Source of the DNA: an uncultured Veillonella sp.
GTDB lineage: Bacteria; Bacillota; Negativicutes; Veillonellales; Veillonellaceae
Direction: 5' to 3'
DNA length: 18,275 nt
NCBI RefSeq assembly: GCF_938010505.1
Contig: NZ_CALLVP010000004.1
Location: forward strand, 1 to 18,275
Positions 1-6,167 of the stretch are shown one piece after another. Each line of letters opens with the position of its first letter. Position 1 is the stretch's first letter. The notes beneath the pieces were generated by a model, which ran no database searches, had not been told where the DNA came from, and saw only the letters and a list, made by a program, of their open reading frames with translations. A program made the position numbers and the translations under genes.

Positions 1-54
1 ACGCGGGACACCCTGATTAAAAGTCAGGTGCTCTGCCAACTGAGCTAGTGAGTC
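1..54 (-). tRNA. tRNA-Lys (anticodon TTT), truncated by the window edge
   Basis: Read on the minus strand, the sequence starts GACTCACTAGCTCAG (acceptor 5' strand and D arm) and continues into an anticodon arm CCTGA-CTTTTAA-TCAGG, giving anticodon TTT, so lysine. The variable region GTGTC and the first bases of the T arm follow, and the gene then runs off the window. The 5' end lies only 3 bases beyond the CCA of the tRNA-Asn gene, so the two are co-transcribed as Asn-Lys. The T loop, 3' acceptor strand and CCA lie outside the window. Confidence 0.93.
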
Positions 55-57
55 AAA

Positions 58-133
58 TGGCTCCTCGAGTAGGACTCGAACCTACGACCGATCGGTTAAC
101 AGCCGATTGCTCTACCGACTGAGCTATCGAGGA
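58..133 (-). tRNA. tRNA-Asn (anticodon GTT)
   Basis: On the minus strand this is a complete 76-nt cloverleaf. The acceptor TCCTCGA pairs with TCGAGGA. The D arm is AGCTCAGTCGGTAGAGC, the anticodon stem-loop reads ATCGG-CTGTTAA-CCGAT (anticodon GTT, asparagine), and the T arm carries the TTCGAGT loop. The CCA end is encoded (58-60). It is the first gene of a minus-strand tRNA transcript that continues into tRNA-Lys. Confidence 0.96.
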
Positions 134-147
134 ATGGTACGATTGTT

Positions 148-176
148 ATTATATGTTAGATTAATTATAAAAGCAA
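148..176 (-). promoter_or_regulatory. Promoter of the Asn-Lys tRNA genes
   Basis: On the minus strand a -35 box TTGCTT (176-171) is separated by 17 bases from a perfect -10 box TATAAT (153-148). Transcription would start near 141, about 8 bases before the tRNA-Asn 5' end, a typical arrangement for a stable-RNA gene. Assigned from consensus only. Confidence 0.7.
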
Positions 177-857
177 GCATTTTTTTTATAATACTATATT
201 TTAGCCATTGTTTATTATGACTAAAAGACATAACTTTATAGATAAAATTAGTTATTAGAAATTTTGATAAGGAAGTCATTAAAATTAATAAAATCTATAG
301 AGTTTGTTAAGTATAGATATTTACTGTGTTCTTAAGGGATTTTATAACTGCATATGAATGGGACTTAGCAATATAAGTATATTGAAGATAATCGGTATAC
401 ATATGCATTAAAGAAAAGTTTAAAAGATTTAGTTGAAAAGTAGTATCAGTTAAGAGGAAAGCGTATTTATCTTATTAGATATGGTCTGTGTTTGTGGGTA
501 ATTATAAACTAAATCTATATATTAGAAAGAAGCTAAAGATATAAGATGTAAAAATCTTATTATGCATGATAAACTATGACTTTTATCACATTATGAACTG
601 TCTTTCATCATTGGAGAACAGATTATATATAACCTATTGAAAAGCCGAAATATATACAATAATATTCATGAAAATAATTCTCAAAAACCTGCAAAGCATT
701 GAGAAAACTGTATAGTTAAAGCGTTGAAAGGCTGTATGTTGTGTGTTACGATTGATGCATAGAGTAAATCTCAATGTGTATGAGTTTTATTTATCTCATA
801 TGCTTTGAGAATTAAAAGTTATCTCACGGTATTAGAATTAATATTCACTTATTTCCT
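177..857. other. Long AT-rich gene-free leader upstream of fumarase
   Basis: I find no convincing reading frame, tRNA or known RNA family in this roughly 680-base stretch. It is very AT-rich and interrupted by stops in all frames. Two kinds of structure are visible. One is an 8-bp inverted repeat, TGCATATG (349-356) with CATATGCA (400-407). The other is a series of TCTCA/TGAGA elements between 679 and 826, close to the fumarase start. It may be a regulatory leader plus remnant DNA; nothing identifies a former gene. Confidence 0.5.
724..752 (+). promoter_or_regulatory. Candidate promoter of the fumarase genes
   Basis: TTGAAA (724-729), 17 bases, then TACGAT (747-752). Transcription would start near 759 and leave a leader of about 110 bases containing several TCTCA/TGAGA elements. 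In DNA this AT-rich, other weak matches occur, so this is only the best-spaced candidate. Confidence 0.4.
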
Positions 858-871
858 GAGGAGGGATTATC

Positions 872-1714
872 TTGCGCGAGATTCAAGTATCTGAAATTAC
901 AAAAACAATCCGTCAATTATGTATGGATGCAGCTTATCATTTGCCAAAAGACATCTATGAAGGCTTGAAAAAAGGTCGTGAAACAGAAAAGTCTCCAGTA
1001 GGTCGTATCGTTCTTGATCAACTCATCGAAAATGCAGAAATTGCTGATGCTGAAGATCGTCCATACTGCCAAGATACTGGTATGACAATGGTATTCTTAA
1101 AAGTAGGTCAAGACGTTCATTTTGTTGGTGGCGATCTTACTGAAGCTATCAATGAAGGCGTTGCAGCTGGTTACATCGAAGGTTACCTTCGTAAATCTGT
1201 TGTAGGTGAGCCATTGTTCAACCGTAAAAACACTCAAAACAATACTCCAGCTATCATCTACACTGAAATCGTTCCTGGCGATAAAGTAGATATTCAAGTA
1301 GAGCTTAAAGGTTTCGGTTCCGAAAACAAATCTGGCGTAGCTATGCTTGTTCCTGCTGATGGCGTTGAAGGCGTTAAAAATGCAGTTCTTGAAATCGTTA
1401 AAAAAGCTGGCCCTAACCCTTGCCCTCCAATCGTACTTGGCGTAGGTATTGGTGGTACTATGGACCAAGCAGCTGTTATGTCCAAAAAAGCTTTGCTTCG
1501 CGACATTAGCGTACCTCACAAAGATGCAGACTATGCAAAACTAGAAGAAGAAATCATGGAAATGGTTAACAAAACTGGTATTGGACCTCAATTGGGCGGT
1601 ACTACAACTTGTATCGGTGTAAACATCGAATGGGGTGCTACTCATATCGCTGGTCTTCCTGTTGCTGTTACTATCATGTGCCATGCTGCTCGTCATGCTC
1701 ACGTAGAACTTTAA
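872..1714 (+). CDS. Class I fumarate hydratase, alpha subunit
   Basis: This is the catalytic, Fe-S-bearing subunit of the two-subunit, oxygen-sensitive class I fumarase, which interconverts fumarate and malate in the cytoplasm. It is 280 residues long and corresponds to the N-terminal part of the fused E. coli FumA. The CQDTG motif (Cys66) and the cysteine before the GVGIGGTMD segment (Cys184) are clear. Cys270 in CHAARHA is the probable third ligand of the [4Fe-4S] cluster, judging by spacing; Cys247 is the alternative. Translation starts at a TTG, supported by an excellent ribosome site GAGGAGGGA (858-866) 5 bases upstream. The beta subunit follows after 19 bases. Tartrate dehydratase alpha belongs to the same family, but fumarase suits a succinate/propionate-type fermenter better. 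Codon choice looks like that of a highly expressed gene. Confidence 0.93.
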   Translation: MREIQVSEITKTIRQLCMDAAYHLPKDIYEGLKKGRETEKSPVGRIVLDQLIENAEIADAEDRPYCQDTGMTMVFLKVGQDVHFVGGDLTEAINEGVAAGYIEGYLRKSVVGEPLFNRKNTQNNTPAIIYTEIVPGDKVDIQVELKGFGSENKSGVAMLVPADGVEGVKNAVLEIVKKAGPNPCPPIVLGVGIGGTMDQAAVMSKKALLRDISVPHKDADYAKLEEEIMEMVNKTGIGPQLGGTTTCIGVNIEWGATHIAGLPVAVTIMCHAARHAHVEL

Positions 1715-1733
1715 TCGATAGGAGGTAAAAACT

Positions 1734-2294
1734 ATGTCTGAAACAATTCGCATTAATACTGAAGAATATAATGAAGAATTTTCCCGTAAATTAAAAGTTG
1801 GTGATAGCGTTCTTATCACTGGCAAAATTTACTCCGCTCGTGACGCTGCTCATAAAGTTATGACTGAAGCATTAGCACGTGGCGAACAATTACCAATCGA
1901 TTGGACAAACAAATTCGTTTACTATCTTGGCCCAACACCTGCAAAACCTGGTGACCCAATTGGTTCTGCTGGTCCTACAACTTCCGGCCGTATGGATGCT
2001 TATACACCAACAATGCTTGATCAAGGTATCAAAGGCATGATCGGTAAAGGCTCCCGTAAACCAGAAGTAGTTGAATCCATGAAGAAAAATGGTTGCACAT
2101 ACTTTGCAGCAGTTGGTGGCGCTGCAGCATTGATTGCAAAATCCATCAAAAAATACGAAGTACTTGCTTATGGTGAACTTGGTCCAGAAGCTTTGGCTGA
2201 ATTGACTGTTGAAGACTTCCCTTGTATCGTAGTTGGCGATACTGAAGGTAACAACTTCTACGAAGAAGGCCAAAAACCTTACAGAAAAATCTAA
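1734..2294 (+). CDS. Class I fumarate hydratase, beta subunit
   Basis: This 186-residue protein matches the C-terminal swivelling domain of class I fumarases and tartrate dehydratases and pairs with the upstream alpha subunit to complete the active site. Family motifs are visible: SARDAAHK (34-41), GPTTSGRMD (80-88), KGMIGKG (100-106) and the GDTEGNNFYEE stretch near the end. A strong ribosome site AGGAGGT lies 7 bases before the ATG. The 19-base gap to the alpha subunit and the terminator straight after this gene define a two-gene operon. The fumarase/tartrate dehydratase ambiguity is the same as for the alpha subunit. Confidence 0.93.
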   Translation: MSETIRINTEEYNEEFSRKLKVGDSVLITGKIYSARDAAHKVMTEALARGEQLPIDWTNKFVYYLGPTPAKPGDPIGSAGPTTSGRMDAYTPTMLDQGIKGMIGKGSRKPEVVESMKKNGCTYFAAVGGAAALIAKSIKKYEVLAYGELGPEALAELTVEDFPCIVVGDTEGNNFYEEGQKPYRKI

Positions 2295-2314
2295 TATCAC
2301 CATTGAGTGATTAA

Positions 2315-2345
2315 AAGAGGCTTGCATTAGCAAGCCTCTTTTTTT
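2315..2345 (+). terminator. Rho-independent terminator of the fumarase operon
   Basis: AAGAGGCTTGC (2315-2325), a 4-base loop, then the exact complement GCAAGCCTCTT (2330-2340), running into seven T residues. It lies 21 bases after the beta-subunit stop codon. Confidence 0.95.
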
Positions 2346-2581
2346 GCCCTATTTCTTTTATTGTTGTCCTCAATTAAAAATCTTTCATTTAAATTTATAG
2401 ATTTGATGACGAAATTGATGTTTATTAGTATGATAGTATTATAAGAGTTTATTTTAATAGTTTATAAGCTGTAATCATGAGATGTTCACTAGTTACGTGT
2501 AGAGTATAGTCTACCGATTATGTCTATTTTGTGATAATATACATATAGATTTTATACATTCAAAGTGAGTGAGGCGATAAC

Positions 2582-3133
2582 ATGACTTCTGTAGAAACTA
2601 TTCGTCAGTCAGTTCGCACCGCGATGGCTGAATTATTAGATATAGCAAAGGTTCGCGAAGGTCAATTATTTGTTGTGGGTTGCTCCACTAGCGAAATTGT
2701 AGGTAAAAAAATCGGTACTGACTCCCACCTTGATGTGGCTCAGGTCGTATTTGATGAAATATATATAGCTGTTAAGGCTAAAGGCCTCAACTTGGCTGTT
2801 CAATGTTGTGAACATATTAATCGTGCTCTTGTTATGGAGCGTAGTGCGATGACATGGGAGGAGGAAGTTAACGTTATTCCTCAGCGTCATGCAGGTGGTG
2901 CTATGGCTGTGATGGCGTACGAACGTTTTGATGATCCTGTGATGGTTGAGTTTATTAAAGCCGATGCAGGTATTGACATTGGAGATACATTTATTGGTAT
3001 GCATATGAAACATGTTGCAGTGCCTGTACGTCTTTGTGTGAAAGAAATTGGGAAAGCGCATGTAACCGCTTGTCGTGTTCGTCCGAAGAGCATTGGCGGT
3101 GAGCGTGCTGTATATAATGAAGCGTTGATGTAG
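2582..3133 (+). CDS. UPF0340 (YwlG / TIGR01440) family protein
   Basis: I recognise this 183-residue protein as a member of the UPF0340 family (B. subtilis YwlG type), a conserved cytoplasmic family in Firmicutes with no established function. Characteristic segments are the N-terminal VVGCSTSEIVGKKIGTDS (32-49), the QCCEHINRALV stretch around residue 75-85, and a C-terminal HVTACRVRPKSIGGERA. Length fits the family. The ATG is preceded by a modest ribosome site (GTGAGG). The next gene begins 9 bases after the stop, so the two are probably co-transcribed. The 236-base spacer from the fumarase terminator contains a possible -10 (GATAAT, 2532-2537) but no good -35. Confidence 0.85.
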   Translation: MTSVETIRQSVRTAMAELLDIAKVREGQLFVVGCSTSEIVGKKIGTDSHLDVAQVVFDEIYIAVKAKGLNLAVQCCEHINRALVMERSAMTWEEEVNVIPQRHAGGAMAVMAYERFDDPVMVEFIKADAGIDIGDTFIGMHMKHVAVPVRLCVKEIGKAHVTACRVRPKSIGGERAVYNEALM

Positions 3134-3142
3134 GGGGATAGT

Positions 3143-5005
3143 ATGTCAAACCTAATACCGTATTTTGTATTAGCCGTCGTGGCATTGGGATTTTTTGCTG
3201 TTTGCTACGCTGTTTTCAGCGGTGGTGATGGTGAAAGTAAGGTAAAAGAAAAATCCTATAAAAACTTAAGTGATGAAAATAGTCATAAAGAGTATAATGA
3301 TGCTTTATTTGCAACGGAGTTGAAGGAGGGTGATGTAACAATCACTCATGCGGGTGGTACTAATGTGTATACCGCATCAATTCCGGATACAGTTGAAACT
3401 AAGGTTAGTGAAGAAAGTGAAATTGCGGAACCTTTAGTAGCTCCTACAGATACTTCTTATAATAGAAGAAGTACTTTGAAGTCTCGTTCACACCACGCTT
3501 CAACGGGATATGCATTAGCATTAGATCCGAGTCATGAGGTACGAGCTGAAGATGAAAATAAGACTTCTGAGAATAATGTTGCTAATTTCACAGATGCTGA
3601 CAGTAATTATGATGAAACTGTAGAACTTGAAACGGCCAGTGTTGATAGTAATACGCCTGAATCTGCTTCCATTATGGATGAAACCATTGTGATGACAGCC
3701 GTATCAGATCTTAAGCGAGCTAATCAAGCTAATCAAGGTGTTACTCCGTTGGTGGATAAAACTATCGTCCTTGATGTCGTTACAGATGAACTTGTCAATA
3801 ACGCTAACTCTGTTGAAGATACAATTGCTATGGGTGAATCTGTGGAAGCCTTTGAAGCTGATGAAGCGGATAGCATAGATGCTACGCAGATGATAGGTGG
3901 TGCAAATGAAATACAAACCGCGGAAGGGCCATCGGTATTAGATGAAACGCGTTTGTTTGATGCCTCTGAAATTGAAGCAAAATTGGCGGCAACAAGTTTA
4001 GCTGAAGAGGAGGAACCGCATGGTCAATGGGCAAAAACGGCACATGAAGATAAATGCGTTGAGCTGGCTATAGCGCCATTTGTTCATTCCTTTGGGGTAC
4101 TACATGGCGACACACAACACTATGTAGAATCTATTACAAGAGATGCTTTAGCGGCTCTCAATATTACAAAAATTGTTGAAGTGAATGTATTACTAGAGAA
4201 TATTGTTATTCAAGAAGCGTTGATGAGTATGCAAAAGGCATATGCCGCTACAAATACGGAGTGGATGAAGTCCGCTGCGTTAGGTGCTTTTCTAGATGTG
4301 GTTCAATCTCCTAAATCTAGTACGCCATACCTCGTAGCTTTTGATGCATTACGTGTATTACCTCATTTAACATTAGGTCACTTTCAAGTTATGGCCTTAA
4401 CATTATTGTTACAATATTCTAGAAACTCTAATAACTATGGATTGATTCACTTCCAACATTATGTGGAAAAATATATTGAGCCATTTATCTCTGATTTGCC
4501 TCGAAATGATTCTTTCTATCGCCAGCTGGACTACTTACGCTGTACGCAAGAAGAACAAGAACCTATCACTTTATGTCAAGTGTTGTCTAATTCATACCCG
4601 TTTGTATTCAACTATCGTGGTTTCTCTAAGGAAGAACTCTTCCGTGCTACAGACGGTCGTGGTGTAGATCCACGTTATGTGGTGCGTAGCTTGAACTCCA
4701 ATCTTTATAAACTAGCCTTGGTAGATGAGTCTTTGGCACCACAATTTTTTAGACAAACACGAATTTCTAATGCTATGGTTCAACGTGATCTTTTAGCTTT
4801 GATGAAGAGCAAACCTACTGCTTTCAGGGGACAAGAGGCGCGTGATATTATGGATGACATTTCACCAGTTTTATTGGACTTGGCTGATGTCTTCGATAGC
4901 ACGCCAATGTCTAAAATTAGCTTAACATTGTTAGGCCTTTACTTAGGCCGTGCTCATGTGAAAGCAACCATTGGTGAAGAATTTGATTTGTCTCATTGGT
5001 TCTAA
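3143..5005 (+). CDS. Membrane-anchored protein with a Thr-motif linker and an LPO_1073/Vpar_1526-like C-terminal domain
   Basis: This 620-residue protein has no assigned function. Residues 6-26 form one hydrophobic membrane segment without a classic cleavage site. A Lys-rich stretch follows (KVKEKSYK), which by the positive-inside rule places the rest in the cytoplasm. Residues 30-300 are acidic and low-complexity, with six D/E-x-T motifs at Thr159, 181, 207, 227, 248 and 269. Residues 305-620 look like one helical globular domain (for example PFISDLPRNDSFYRQLDYL at 447-465, and SLTLLGLYLGRAH near the end). From memory this pattern matches the family called LPO_1073/Vpar_1526, whose role is unknown; that match is unverified. 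The ribosome site AGGGGGA sits between the upstream stop and the ATG. It is probably an operon with the UPF0340 gene and is followed by a terminator. Confidence 0.6.
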   Translation: MSNLIPYFVLAVVALGFFAVCYAVFSGGDGESKVKEKSYKNLSDENSHKEYNDALFATELKEGDVTITHAGGTNVYTASIPDTVETKVSEESEIAEPLVAPTDTSYNRRSTLKSRSHHASTGYALALDPSHEVRAEDENKTSENNVANFTDADSNYDETVELETASVDSNTPESASIMDETIVMTAVSDLKRANQANQGVTPLVDKTIVLDVVTDELVNNANSVEDTIAMGESVEAFEADEADSIDATQMIGGANEIQTAEGPSVLDETRLFDASEIEAKLAATSLAEEEEPHGQWAKTAHEDKCVELAIAPFVHSFGVLHGDTQHYVESITRDALAALNITKIVEVNVLLENIVIQEALMSMQKAYAATNTEWMKSAALGAFLDVVQSPKSSTPYLVAFDALRVLPHLTLGHFQVMALTLLLQYSRNSNNYGLIHFQHYVEKYIEPFISDLPRNDSFYRQLDYLRCTQEEQEPITLCQVLSNSYPFVFNYRGFSKEELFRATDGRGVDPRYVVRSLNSNLYKLALVDESLAPQFFRQTRISNAMVQRDLLALMKSKPTAFRGQEARDIMDDISPVLLDLADVFDSTPMSKISLTLLGLYLGRAHVKATIGEEFDLSHWF

Positions 5006-5106
5006 TTTATGATTTTAAGCACTATATAGTTTCAAAAATTGGATTATATAGTTATTAATATAGGTATATACTTAAAAACGTTATATAGCTTATGTGTTAT
5101 GTAATA

Positions 5107-5141
5107 AAAAAGTCTCTCAAGATTATCTTGAGAGACTTTTT
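5107..5141. terminator. Bidirectional terminator between convergent genes
   Basis: AAGTCTCTCAAGA (5110-5122) and TCTTGAGAGACTT (5126-5138) form a 13-bp stem with a 3-base loop. It is flanked by A residues on the left and T residues on the right, so it can end transcription from both the plus-strand gene before it and the minus-strand regulator after it. Confidence 0.93.
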
Positions 5142-5170
5142 AGTTTGTTAAATTTAATAGCTATTAAGTG

Positions 5171-5896
5171 TTAGAAGGTGTTGAAGCCGAATTCTTCAAT
5201 GTCTTCAATGTTTTTAATTGTTACGGTGCGACCTGTAATATCAATGAGACCTTCATCGCGAAGACGACCTAGTTCACGGCTAAGAGCTGTGCGAGATACA
5301 TTGAGGACCTCAGCCATTTGCTCGCGGTTGTGGGGTAATTGAATTGTGTTAGAATGTTGACGTTTATAAATATCTGTTAAGTACGCAAAAATCTTTTCGC
5401 GCATCCCTTTTAATGTGAGGTAATGGACTTTTCTGGTTAATAGAATTGCTTTTTCAGATAAATCCTCTAATAGATTAGATAGGATTTTAGTTTGGCATTG
5501 ATGACAATCCGGTAATGTTTTAATAAAGGTTTCAAGCGGAATAAACATAATTTTAGTTGCTTTTGTTGCTTTAATGGTAGCAGGCCATAAAGGCTGTTTG
5601 CTAAATAGTAGTGCTTCTCCAAAAATATCTGATTGCTCTAAGTTTGCCATAATAACCCGTTGCCCCATTACATTTTCACGAGTCAGTAAAGCGCTGCCTT
5701 CAAGGATGACACCAATACCCTCCATAGGATCTCCAGCGAGGGCTATAAAATCATTTTTTTGGTAACTGTGGATGATAACTTTGGCATTATTTAAATAGCT
5801 ACGCAGCTCTGGCTCTCCTAATGTATTGAATAAAGGACATTTCACGAGGGTGGGCATATATTGATTAATGATATCGTTTGAAAGTATTTGTTTCAT
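5171..5896 (-). CDS. Crp/Fnr family transcriptional regulator
   Basis: This is a 241-residue regulator with an N-terminal cyclic-nucleotide-type beta barrel (about 25-125, including the GEALLF segment), a long dimerisation helix (about 140-170) and a C-terminal winged helix (about 188-222, recognition helix SRTALSRELGRL). It is divergent from hcp, 271 bases away, which suggests it controls hcp, as HcpR-type members of this family do in other anaerobes. I chose the ATG at 5896 because GGAGG (5906-5902) is properly placed for it; the GTG two codons earlier overlaps that ribosome site. There is no N-terminal Fnr-type cysteine cluster. The cysteines are Cys20, Cys131 and Cys134, the last two as CHQC at the barrel/helix junction. 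The ligand cannot be told from sequence. Confidence 0.87.
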   Translation of the reverse strand: MKQILSNDIINQYMPTLVKCPLFNTLGEPELRSYLNNAKVIIHSYQKNDFIALAGDPMEGIGVILEGSALLTRENVMGQRVIMANLEQSDIFGEALLFSKQPLWPATIKATKATKIMFIPLETFIKTLPDCHQCQTKILSNLLEDLSEKAILLTRKVHYLTLKGMREKIFAYLTDIYKRQHSNTIQLPHNREQMAEVLNVSRTALSRELGRLRDEGLIDITGRTVTIKNIEDIEEFGFNTF

Positions 5897-6078
5897 AAGC
5901 ACCTCCGGTGTGATAAAGTCTATAGCAATTAAAAATGATTATTGTATAATAAAAGTATAAGACTAAATGGTCTACTTGTTCCATAAGGGAAGTCAGGAAA
6001 ATTTTTGAAAAAGTTTTTATTTGTTGCTCAAGCTACAGAAATTGTATCATCTTTACGTTATACTTTCAAATGTAATCA

Positions 6079-6103
6079 ATCAGACAACTGATAAAACATC
6101 AGT
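6079..6103 (+). promoter_or_regulatory. Candidate regulator binding site upstream of hcp
   Basis: Three alternating half-sites occur: ATCAG (6079-6083), CTGAT (6088-6092) and ATCAG (6098-6102). The last two belong to a perfect 6-bp-arm palindrome, ACTGATAAAACATCAGT (6087-6103). If TATTAT (6121-6126) is the hcp -10 box, the palindrome centre lies about 38 bases before the start point, near where Crp/Fnr proteins activate class II promoters. The motif resembles but does not equal the FNR site TTGAT-N4-ATCAA. Confidence 0.4.
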
Positions 6104-6136
6104 GTAATGTATAGGTTTTATATTATCTAGCTTGAC

Positions 6137-6160
6137 TGCGAGGAAGTCTCGCAAAGGAGG
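6137..6160 (+). promoter_or_regulatory. Leader hairpin touching the hcp ribosome binding site
   Basis: TGCGAG (6137-6142), loop GAAGT, CTCGCA (6148-6153) is a perfect GC-rich 6-bp stem. It ends where the very strong ribosome site AAAGGAGG (6153-6160) begins, 7 bases before the hcp ATG. An alternative, mutually exclusive pairing GACT (6134-6137) with AGTC (6145-6148) also exists. It could stabilise the mRNA or tune translation. Confidence 0.45.
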
Positions 6161-6167
6161 ATTTTAA

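Noticed and set aside
134..871. A decayed gene or known riboswitch in the leader before fumarase
   Set aside because: No frame of useful length and no recognisable riboswitch core could be found; only short inverted elements are visible.
1097..2333. Long open frames on the minus strand across the fumarase genes (for example 1097-1519 and 1890-2333)
   Set aside because: They lie antisense to clear fumarase genes, have no ribosome site, and their translations look like random Ser/Thr/Phe-rich shadow peptides.
5171..5902. Fnr-type oxygen-sensing cluster in the regulator
   Set aside because: The N-terminal cysteine cluster of Fnr is missing; three cysteines in total, two as CHQC, do not match that pattern.
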